This document shows, piece after piece, positions 1 to 12,000 of a stretch of DNA of 64,000 bases. The notes beneath the pieces were generated by a model. That model saw nothing but the letters and a program-made list of their open reading frames with translations. It was not told the origin of the DNA and searched no databases. This DNA comes from Clostridium sp. 1001271st1 H5 (GTDB lineage: Bacteria; Bacillota; Clostridia; Lachnospirales; Lachnospiraceae): contig NZ_SPHO01000011.1 in assembly GCF_005845215.1 (NCBI RefSeq), positions 124,001 to 188,000 of the forward strand, in the 5' to 3' direction. The translations under genes were made by a program, and so were the position numbers. How positions within the stretch are numbered: the stretch's first letter is position 1; each line of letters opens with the position of its first letter.

Positions 1-25
1 TTCCAGTTACCATTCCAATCCCCAT
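1..25 (-). CDS. Start of a further gene, cut by window edge
   Basis: A GGAGGAGG-type ribosome binding site on the minus strand (about positions 36-49) precedes an ATG at 25, and only eight codons (MGIGMVTG) are inside the window. It lies 61 bases beyond the stop of the giant surface protein and in the same direction, so it would be the next gene of that operon. Too little is visible to name a product. Confidence 0.35.
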
Positions 26-86
26 TTCAGCTCCCCTCCTCCTCCCCTTTCCCTGCCATCCTAACAAAAACAACAATGTCCAATTA

Positions 87-3000
87 TCACATATCATTCA
101 ACAGAGCCTGCACAATCAAATATTGGTCTTTGCCTTGACAAGTCGAAAGAGTTATGAGCTTCTCATCCCCTTTGGGAGTAATTCCGGTTTCATAGAGGGA
201 CGCCGCCCCCATCTTCTCAAGATAGGGCAGCCACTCTTCCTCCATGAAGTTAGCGCCATAGGCCCCCGCATCATTCTGGTGTCGGAGCTGACAGGAAAAA
301 ACAGGGCATTCCATCCATTTTCCCCTATAAAATATCCGTATGACAGGATGTTCCCGGAAAAAGGCCTCTTCTCTGTATTTTTTCAAACCGGCAAACATGC
401 TTCCATCCTTCATGTTATGTCCATACAGCACTGTGTTGTCCACGGCCAGGGGAATCCCTGAGGAATCTACAAAAATACAGCCCGCTATATGTTGTTGCTG
501 ATAAAAATTGTGATTCAGATAATACTCATTATCTTCATGCCATACCACCGGATAATCGATTCCGGTACCGGGAACAGCCAACCAGAACTGGTATTCAGGA
601 TTAATTGAACGCAGGGCTGATTCATTTAAGGAAAACATTCCCCAGTCCATCCTACTGCGGGCGGGTTCTCTTTGGGTTGTATCTCTCTGGGCTGAATCTC
701 CTTGCGCCGTATCTCCCTGCACCAATTCTTCCCCCTTTCCGTACGCCTCATCCCGTACCATGCCATACATTCTGCGTCCGTCAGCATACTCCATCCCTGT
801 TTTTACCAAAAACTGAAGACTGAACACAAATCCCAACAAAAATGCCGCCATAACCATGGTCATACCCTGCGGTCTGGTCCGCCTTATGATAAGCAAAACC
901 ATGACCGTAAGTAAGACCGTCAAAAGAATTCCACCTGCAAACTTCATTGTCTCCGCAGAAAATAACGGCTGCATTCTGTCTTTTACAACATGTCTCTCAT
1001 CCATTCCAACGTCTGCAGCCTGGCCACGCTCCTCATTCCTTTCATCGTCATTAAGAAATATATTTCTGCTGACCTCCCCTCCATAAACTGCAGTGCAGTC
1101 TGCAACCATTTTGCGGCCGCTGGCTGTCATATTGCGGCATAACACACCATTATTTTCATAAATCGCTCCATCCCACTGGAACCGGTCAATTTTATATACT
1201 TCCGGATTCAGCCCTGCACGGCTTAAAATTTCCTCTTCATATCCAACCAGTTTGTCTTTTATCTCCTCCCTCTGCGCCTCTATCCTTATCCCCCCAACTT
1301 CATAAAAACCTGCGTCATAATCAACGACTGTCAATTCCAGTTGAAATCCCTCCGTCCAATGCTTATCAGAAAAATGATAACTTATGAGAGGCAGCAGGAC
1401 ATTCCGCTCCTTCCCGGATATGTGGTCCCTGGCTAATATCCAGGCAGTTTGAGGAACAGGTTCTATACTTTCCATGGAAGGGTATACCATCTTCCCTGAG
1501 ACAGATATGGTATCTGTCTCCTCCGCCATTACATTAAATGCCAGAAAAATTGTAATAGGAATCAGAATGAAAATAAATGCCGCCCATTTCCCTCCATGTC
1601 CCCATTTCTTCTTTTGCTTCATACGCAGACATGCAGCAAATCCCGTCATACACAAAATCACCATTGCCGCTGCTGCTGCCAAAGGCAGGTCGTCTCCTGT
1701 CCTTACCGTATTCTTGTAACCGGAGCCGAAATGATATGTCCCTTTTCCAAAACGGTTCCCCACTTCATACACCGCTGTAATACTCCCGATTTTCCTTACC
1801 GGCTGTTTTTTCTTCCAGTTATATATGATTGTACCATTCTGCGCGCTTATGCTATTCTGCATATTCGCATCGCCCTGAATTCCTGTGCCGACCCGCACCT
1901 GCCCCTCTGCATCCAATGTGAAATCATATACCTCATCAGATAATTCATACCCCTGAGGCGCTTCTATTTCACGAATCGTATACAGACCGGGGGATGCCGG
2001 ACGGTATGTTAATGTACCGTCAGTTCCGGTTTCATCCTCATATACATCCCCCGGCCCATTGCCCGGTACGCTGCCTTTTTCCATTTCAATCCTGAATCTG
2101 GCTCCCATAAGAGGCAGACCGCTGTCCCCATCCAGCTTTGTGACGGTAAATTCCAATTCTTTATTGACAACCTCATATGTACCTCTTATGACATCACTGC
2201 CATTGACTGTAAAACTGAATATGGAGGGATTCAGTACATATCCGTCCGGGGCCTTTGTTTCCCGGAAGGTGTAAGTGCCATTTTCAGGCCTTCTTATACG
2301 GAATGTTCCCGTGCTGTCGCTGACAGAGGTGCCCATGACACGGCCTGTCTGGTCATAGAAAGTGAATTCTGCCCCCTGGAGTACCTCTCCTGAAACATCT
2401 GTTTTCTTAAATGCAATGTACTCCACCTTCGGCCTTGGTCTGCCGCCTCCCCCTCCGCTGGATGAGGATGCCGTCCGGTTCTCAAACCGGAATACCTGGA
2501 CCATGTTATGCAGTTCCCTCCCGGATTCCCGGACCATTTCCGGCCCATCCATTCCCGGCCACTCTTTTACCACAATCTCCCTGTCCTCAGTCCGTTCATA
2601 TCCGGAAGGGGCCTGAAGCTCATGGATAATATATGTTCCTGGCCTTAGGCCGTAAAACCGCTGTCCCTTTCCTTCCTCCGATGTCCATTCCCGGACTGTT
2701 CTTCCGTCCAGTTTATCAATGAGCTGCAATCTGGCTCCACCCAGCAGGTTTCCTGTTTCGGCCGACGTCTTTTCCACGTCAACAATCGTTGCGTAGTTGC
2801 GCATGATTAGATGGGGGACCTCCGTCATGCCGTCCCGGATGGTAAATTCAATGGGAGTTTCCTGCAGTTTAAACCCTTCCGGCGCTTTCACCTCAACCAG
2901 ACGGTATACTCCCGGACTCAGATTCTTCGTATAATGCCCCTGTTTTCCGGTAATCCATTCCTCCACTGTCTCCCAGCCGGAGTCTGTCCTGTGTTCAATC

Positions 3001-6000
3001 CGCAGTGTTACTCCTTCCAGCATTTTTTCCGTATCGCCTAATAGCTTATCTGTAACTACCCGGTTGGAGTCATTAGTGGGATTGTATTCCCAGACAATCA
3101 TATCTGTCAGTTCATTCCTATACTGAAATTGGAATTCAAAGGGCTCAAGGGTCAGCATGTGCCCTGCCGCTGCCTTTGTTTCACTGCACACATAGGTATA
3201 GGGCCTGAAATTCCCGTTCTGGTCCATGTAACCGATGGGTTGAGGACTAAACTGTGCCTGTCCCTGCTGGTCTGTAACCACGGTCCCGCATATGGTGCCT
3301 GTTGTCTGGTTCACCAGACAAAACTCAGCTCCCTGCAATCTTTCATCCGGCTCGTCTGAATCACTTTTTATGATACGGAGAATGCCGTCCGGGATTTCAT
3401 CTGTCATTTCTGCTGTTTGCAGGACCTGGCTGTCTGCAATGGTAAATGGAATATCCACAGATTGCAGGAAACCGTAAGGAGTTATTGTCTCCCTGAGAAT
3501 ATAATTACCTTCCGGAATATACTCCACTGTATGCGGTTTTAAATCCCCCGGTTGAAAACCTGCGGGAATAAGTCCCTGTTTTCCATCCTCCTCCGTGTAC
3601 CTTCCGTCCAGCCCCGAAATCCAAACAGCCTCCACATCCTGATATTGTCCATCGGCTGTGGGTTGGTGGAGTATAAGAGGCAGGTCCGATACAGTTCCCC
3701 ATTCATCCACCGGATAAATGGCAAGTTCTGCACCGTTTACTTCCTTACCGCCGGCGATATCCACCTTGGATACCTCCAATGCAAGAGGCTTATCCCCCAT
3801 CTTAAAATATTGTATTTCCTCTAAGTGTCCTGTTTCTTCTATATTAATTAGTATGGGGTCGGCTGTGGCATAGCCATCCGGATTTTCTGTCTCTGCCAGT
3901 ATATAATCGCCCACAGGCAGATACTCCAGGCGAACCGTTCCTTGCTCCGTATAGTAATACCGTCCCTGATATGTACCGGGAATCATGCGGTAATCATAAT
4001 CGTACTTCATAATAGGATGATTTCCGCCTGCATCCGGGACCACGCGTCCGGTTGCTGCCACATTCTGACCATCCTTGTAGGTGGCTGCCCGGAATGTGAG
4101 TATCCTTTCGTTGTCATCGTACTGCAAAATCCCATTTTCCACCACTGGAAACCCCTTTTCATCCAGTATTGGCCGGTACAAGGTCAGGTACGATTCGCTG
4201 TCTTCATAGATTACATCCCGGTTCTTTGTATCATATTTCAGGATTTCGATGGCTGTAAAATCATTCTCCATCTCAAAGCTTTGGACATTCCCTGTTTCCA
4301 GTACATCAATATTAACTGCTGCCGACTGAACATATCCCTGTTCATAAGGACAAATGGTCTCCTCCAACACATAATATCCAACAGGAATATGGTCAATCCA
4401 ATGCGGTTCTGTTGTTGGAACAGGTTCCCCTTGCTCATCCAGTTTCAGATTCCCATTGTCATCGTACTGGTATCCGCTTATCCAGGAAGAATACACCTGG
4501 CCTTTTCTGTACATACCATCCTGCTCTTTATGCGGATTGCCGTGGCTGTCCAGACTGGCCCGATACAAGGTCATAACTGCTCCCATGACTTCCTTCTGTG
4601 TCCGCACATCCAGTTTTGCAAATGCTGTTTTGGTGAACTCATTCTGCAGGAAGTATTTCTGTACCTCATCCGTGTCGTGCAGTACAAGTCCCATATACCT
4701 TGCCTGGATATACCCCTGGTCATAGGGAACCCCTTCCTCCTGAAGTATGTAGGAACCAAAGGGCAGACGGGCAATGGCATGCTTAGCGCCAAAGTTCTCC
4801 TGGATTCCATGAGAATCAGTGCTGCTGTCTGTGGTCCAGGACTCGTCTTTTGTCACTGTCCTTCCGTCTGTGTAATAGATGGGAAGCCCATTTTCATCGT
4901 CCACCGTGGTTTTATTCTCATAAATGGTCTGCCCGTTTTCCTTTCCCAGCACCTGTATTGATTTTACCAGCATCTTGTTTCCCGCATCATCCACGGTGTA
5001 TGCCAGCATACGTCCGTAATCATCATACACATAGGCCATGCCGGAAACAGAATCCGCATAGCACAGCGGGTTCCCTCTTTCATCCAATACCAGCAACTCT
5101 CCTGTGGCCGGGTCTTTCCTGGTATTCACCTGGTTTAAATCATAGAAATACAAATTCACCGGCGCATTGTCCACGATTACGGTATCCCACACATCCCACG
5201 ACGCCCTCTTTGTTCCTATGGCATTTTCCAGGTCATTTTCCGTTTCAATCCCCAGACCCTTCCTTCCGTCATTGCCTGACCTGGTTTCCTCACCAACCAT
5301 GCGTATTTCCTTATGGGTTCCAGTATTTGTATCCGTTATGCCTGTTATCCTGCCGTCCTCCACCGTGACACTTACGCCCTTATAGGCATTCTCTCCTGTT
5401 TTTTCAATTTCCATGGCATGGTACAGGGACAGCCTGGCGCCGGATACAGATATATCGAACCGGATTCCCTTTCCTGAAAAGGCACCATCCAGCCGGTACA
5501 GCGGTTTTACACCGGACATGGCCTTAAGCTCCATCTCCGTGCCGTCCACCATATGTTCTGAGTACTCGTCCAATGGCTTAGTCACATATCCGTCCCACTG
5601 CAGGGTTTCAGGATTGTAAACAATGTCCCTCACATCCCCCCGTTCCTCCAGCTTTTCCCTGCGTCCGCTTACCTTATAAATCAACCGGTCCCCAGCGTCA
5701 TTTACCGCAATATCATCTTCAAAACCTCCGCTTGATTCCACCATGCCCTGGGCATCGGCCCTCTGAAGGATATTCTGGTTACCCACCAGGGAATCCCCGT
5801 CCTCCACTTTAAGTATTTCGACCCTGGACGGATAATCCTCCACCTTTATCCGGCTGACAGTCTCAGTCCGGACTTTATTGGTGCTTCCTGCCACGGGAAT
5901 GGCATACTGATATCTCACGGCTGTTTCTTCTTCCCATCCCTCCGTGGTTCCGTCCCCATTTCTTCTCTCCCTGTAAAACGACACACTGTCTGCATACACC

Positions 6001-9000
6001 TCAAATGCCACCGGGCGGCTCTTTGTATATCCCTCAGGGGCCTGGATTTCCACCAGCACATAGGCGCCTGCTCCCAGTGGTTTATATGTCTCGATGTATC
6101 CCACCGGTACCTTTTTTACCTGATTGTCTATGATGATTTCCCTGATTGTGGAATATGCCCTGAAAATCCCTGTTTCATTTCCCTCCTGGTCTTCCTGCCT
6201 AATCAGCTGGCTTTCATCATACTGTGGAATTCCATCCTTATCCAGACGTACAGGCAAATCATCCGTACTTCCATTGTTCTTTCCCACCCGCGGATACAAA
6301 ATCCGGTTCCCGTCTGCATCTGTTACAGGATTCCCTTCCCAGTCCACAGCCTCGCCATACAGAACGTCTCCTGAACCCTTTACTGTATTTATGCCTGTCT
6401 TTTCCACATCTCTTTTGGCTGCGTATATTTTAAACAAAGCGCCGTCATGGATGATGGAATCACCTGTCTCGGAATCCAGCTTCTCAATGCGCAGCCTGGA
6501 ATTGTAATATTCATCCTCAAAATCCTCCTGGGCAAATGCCACGAAATTAAAATCCATTCCGTTTCCGGACGGAATCAGTGTCTCCACATTTCCTGTGTCC
6601 GGATTAATCCGGTCCACGGCCGGCGGCAGCACAGTCCACGGCACCAGCATGGGGGCAAATTTACCGTCAACCGCAGTCTGCATCCCCTTCATTACCGCCA
6701 CACGGTCCCTGACCTCCCACTGTCCGTCCCCTGTTTCATATCCGTCATAGACCACCCCATCCATTATCCCGGCATCTTCGCTCTGGGATGTATATCCGGC
6801 ATAATACTCCTTCACGGTATCATTACCGCCATCCATATATTCTGCTTCATACGGCTTCTGGGTTGTAAGGCTGTGGCCCGGGCGTATGTCCTTATCCAGG
6901 CCGTATTTGAATATTTCAAATCTGCCATCCTGTCCATTGGCCTGTATAATATGTGTCTCTTCGTTAAAACGAATCTTATATTTTCGAATCAGGTCTTCCG
7001 GTGTATCCTTACTGTTATAGCGGAAATAGGGGCTGCCTGTCAGGTAATTTATATCTGTTTCCCCTGTATTGGCATCCCGGCCGATTTCCGGCACAAACGG
7101 AAGCGTGATTTCCCTGGGATAGTCCCTGTTAAAATGTCTGTTTGCCAGTTCCCTGTCCACGTCTGCAGGAACCTGTTCCGTTATAACATAGGTGCCGTAC
7201 GCAAGCATGATGGATTGGTTGTAATAGTCATCCTTCCCATTCCTGGTATTACATTGCAGTGTGGTCACATCACCGTCCGCCCCTCCGTCTGCATCGCTGT
7301 CCCAGGCAATGGCCAGTCGTTCATCCAGTCCGGTAAAAATGGACAGATAGTTTCCTGCCTCTTTCTCCGCCCGAAGGAGCGCCTTTTCATAGGCGGCATC
7401 ACTGTTAATTTCCGGTTCTGCTTCCAGAATCTCTCTTTTATAGCCGTCCACGTCAAAGTAATCAATGGCAAACTGCCTTATTGCCTCCTGGGATTTTTTC
7501 CCCTTCTCCACCTGTACAGCGGCATACATGGCGTCAAAAAATTTTGTGTAATCATAGGTTCCGTCTTCTTTTGTCTCCAGCAGCCGCCGTCCTCCTCCCC
7601 CTCTGGGAGGAAGATATATTTTCTGTACATCGCCTTTGAAATCCTCTGTCCCTATATCTTCTGAAATGATAGTACCTGAGCTGTCCACAAAGATATTTTC
7701 CAGATTACTTTTCAGATATGCCTTAAATTTAAATTGATTCAGAAGCTTTGCACCCTGTGAACTGCTGCCTCCGTTAAACAAACCCAGCAGTACGGTCAGC
7801 GGGTCATTGTGGACAGCTCCGTATGTATTTACACCGTCATAGGATGACTGGGAAATATCTTTTGTAATCTTAACGGACTGTTTTATGACTCTCTGTAATA
7901 CCTGCAGCGGTCTGGAACCAGTGCCGGCATCCTGCACGGGCTGTTTCTGCCCCGGATAATGCAATGCCTGGTATACAATATAGCTTCCTTCGTCCAGCGG
8001 GGGGATTGCTGCGTAGGCGCTTACCCCAGCCCCGGCTATGTTTGTCAGATACTGGTTACAGGGCATTCTCTCCCCCTCCCAGTCAATGGCTTTCTCCCTG
8101 GTCACCACCCGGAACCCTGTATATAAAGGCTCTGTCCTCTGATTCCAATCCACATAATTCTCCACATGAATCATATAGTTCCCGGTGTCTGAATCATAGA
8201 CAGCCGCAACAGGTTCCAGCTTATCAACGTCATATGTTTCTGTCCTGTCTTCGTATTCATAGACCCGCTCCAGAAGAGGGATGGGATTCCCCTCTCTGTC
8301 AAGGAGCATTTCCCCCTCTTTGTAAGTCTCATACACCGGCTGGTACAGGATTCCGGCCGCTGCTTCCATGTCGCTTCCATAAGGAATGGATGCGGTTATC
8401 TCCCGCTTTTCCCGGATTGAAACAACTCCGCTTTTCAGGCTGAATTCACCCTTCTGATACTGAATCCAGTAACCTGCCCTGCCGGTCGGACCTCCTGACA
8501 CATCTGCTGTCTTGCGTACATAAAGCTTCCGGTTCACGGAGTCATAGACCGCCGGGAAGGCAGCGTCACCCAATGAATAATCATGGCGCAGCAAGGCAAA
8601 CCAATTGCCTTCCTTCTCATAAATATCTTCCACTGAACCGCAGTCATAAAAGTTATGGACCGTGTACCAATCCATGATTTCTTCTGCAGCCTGCACGTTG
8701 GTCCGGCCTGAAAGTTTGATTACAGTCCAGGGCGAGTCGTCTGCAACCCTTCTGTATCCAATCTGGACCAACATGCCGTTAACCTGGTCTGACAAATATT
8801 GGGGTTCTATGGCCTGTCCCCATTTACTCATGTCAGCCGGTACTGCCGTACCGCCGGGATATGGAGCTGTCCTGAAACGGTAGGGCAGAGTCTCCCCATA
8901 GGGTATCCGTTTTCCTGTATCGCTGTCCGTAGCGGTATCCTCCCGGGTAATCGGGTTTCCGTCAGAGCCAATCTTATACTCCCCTCCTTTTGCCGTCTGG

Positions 9001-12000
9001 CAGACAGGGTTCCCCTGCTGGTCCGTTTTGGGCTGTAGGGAGCTTCCCAAAACCACCTTATACGTCTTTGTCTCTGTTCCGGTTTTTATGGCGTAAAATT
9101 CCGCCCCCTGCGGATATCCGGTCAGGGTGATATCATATCCATTTTCGGTTTTATAACTCTCCACTATAAAATCATTCCAGGAACCATCTGCATCCATGGA
9201 ATTATAATCGGATAAACCACCCGATATACGTGCCTGTCCGGCCTCATGTATCCTGCTGATTGTATCCTGGGTCCGGTTGCTTTCCTTTAAGGAAATGCCG
9301 CTGACAGACAATTCGTATCCCTCTGACCGGCTGAGCTCCATAATATAATAGCTTCCCATTATCAGAGGACGGCCAATCCACTGGTCCCCATTGGAGGACA
9401 GGTAATCAGGATATACATCTGTGCCAAATCCTTCGGAAGATGAGGTGATAGATGAACCATTATAAAGGTTCTCCGGTCCGGTAATGTTTTCCGATGCAAT
9501 TACGTTTCCTTCATGGTTCAGCCCGGTGCCTGGCTTTTCCGTATATGCCAGGAAAGAGGCATTGCCCTGTTTATCGGTAGCGGCTATGGCTGTCAAATCG
9601 TTCTGGTTAAACACAATACCGGATTTTCCATCCGGGTGAATGATATCCTGGGCCGCAAACAATCCATAGACAGCCCCCTCCAGTGTGGCATCTCCCTGGG
9701 TCAGTCCATGACTTTGGTCCCCTGCCCCATTGTATAGCTCTAAATCCTTTTTATTGATGTGAAGCCGTCCTTCTGTCCGGTGGTTCCACACCTTAAATGT
9801 GTAAAGGATGGTATCCGGCTCCCCATAAACCGATACATCCATGGAACCCAGGTCATCATCCATAAAAGCCGGCAGAGATACTGTTATGGTATCGTCATCA
9901 TCCTTTTCCCTGAAAAACAGGGATTTGATGAACTGTGCAGCGCGGTTCCCTTCTTTCTGAGTTTCCCCGTTGTCTTCGTCCGTGTCTTCCTGGAAGTATG
10001 CCTCTGTATCAAAGGATGGTGAGATGGGATTTCTGGTATATTCGTACTCCTCAAACATTACACTTTGGATGCTGTCCTCATCGTCTGCATTGCTTTGGTC
10101 TGTTGCGACGCTTTGGTCCTTTGGGTCGCTTTGGCCCATTCCATCACTTTGACCCATATCGTTCTGATGATGTTTAGTGGCATTACCTGCATAGGAATTC
10201 TGTATATCTGTCACTTTTATGGTACTGCCATCTATATCCTGACTGCCTTTAACTGTCTCAGCTTTTGTATTTATTTCTGTTGTATCTATGCCTGTTGTAT
10301 CTTCTATCTCCTCATCAGCTTCATCTTTCTGATTTTCTGTCTCTTTTGGTCTTTTCTTGGATTGATGCTTAGAATTAACTATGTGTTTCTCTTCTGAAAT
10401 GCTGGAAAATAGAATTGTTCTTTCATGACTGGATTTTAATAAGCCGGATGATACGGATAGTGCAGATGCCTTGACCTGCCGTTTTTCGCTTTCTTGATTA
10501 TAGTCCTCTGCATTCTTCCCCCCATGATTTACTTCTCCTGAATTTTTGTTATCTGAATTTCCACCTCCTACACCTGCACTGTCCGGTTTCCCATTCTCCG
10601 AATCCCCGTTTCCCGAAGCCTCATTGTCCGGCGTTCCATTCCCCGAATCCCTATTTCCTGAATTCCCATTCTCTGAATCCTCATTTCCTCCATCCATATT
10701 CCCTGCATCCGCATTCCCTGATTCCTCATTCCCTGTGTTCCCATTCCCTGATTCCCCATTCTCTAAATTCCCATTCCCTGTATCCGCATTCCCTGTATCC
10801 CCATTCCCTGCATCCCCATTCCCTGTATCTTCATTCCCCGATTCCTCATTCCCTGGATTTTCACCTTCCGGATTTCCATCTTCCCCGTCCCCACTCTCCG
10901 GGCTGCCGTCTGTCTGTTCCCCGCCTTTATCCTCCCCGCTGCCCGGATTATCATTACCTCCATCACCTTGCACTCCATTTCCAGAAAGATTATCACCCTT
11001 CCCCTGTTCACCGTCCTCCACCGTCTCCTGCTCTCCTGTACCGCTGGCGGCATTTTCCTGTTCCTGAAACATGTTTCCGCCGGCCAGGCCATTTACCGGC
11101 ACCTCCGCCCTCTTCTTTTCCTTCTCTTCTTCCAATAAGCTGAATATACTGCGCTGTTCCCCAATCTCCATCTCCTGACCATCGGGAACCGGATATTTAT
11201 AAGACCTTCTCTTCCTCATTTCCACCACATAAGTATATATGGGTTCCACTGCCTTACCTGCAAGGGATTGGGGCCTATACCCGGCTGACCGTACAGCAGC
11301 TCCCGCCTGGGCAGACATCAGTATGACATTCTCCACTTCCTTGTCATCGTTGTGCAGTCCGTGAAGAATATAGCCGGTCCGTGCTGTCTTTTCCTGCAAA
11401 TGATAACTGTATTCTAATTCGATGAATCCTTCGTAGGTTTCATCCCGGTCCGCCAGCATGGCTTCCATGGCCGAAGTATCCCGTTCACGGTTATTCTCAT
11501 CATGATTCGGAGCGTGGAAATCACATGTGGCAGCACACAGTTCCTGTTCAGCCATCCATTGTCCGCGAAGCCGGTCATTTTCCTCATCACAGCTGCATTC
11601 CTCCTCATCTTCATGGTCACACTCAATCCATTCCGGAGCAGGATGTCCCATGCAGTAGGTTTTGCTGTAATTATAATATCTGGTATCACTGTGTCTGGCA
11701 TACCCATCTGCATCCGTGGTCATGATATCACAGATATAATCGGCCTCCGGTTCCGGCGACATACAATTCAGATAGACCTGTCCGCTGGTCCCATCCGGAT
11801 TCCCCTCCTCATAGCCATGTTCATTTACCTGGGAAAAATCAAAATCCTCCCACACATTGAATACAGTTCCCTCCAATGGCTGATTGGTCTCAGCGCAGTA
11901 TTTCTCTAAATCAATATTATAATTACTCTCAAATGTTTCAGAATGCCGGTATAATTCCAACCCGCTGCTCCCGGACAAAACCGCATCCGCGCCAACGGAA

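Noticed and set aside
3942..4961. 339-codon plus-strand open frame inside the giant gene
   Set aside because: It is antisense to well-defined SpaA-like domains, has no ribosome site and encodes hydrophobic low-similarity sequence; the frame is open because of the codon use of the minus-strand gene. The same holds for 6447-7664 and 26221-27345.
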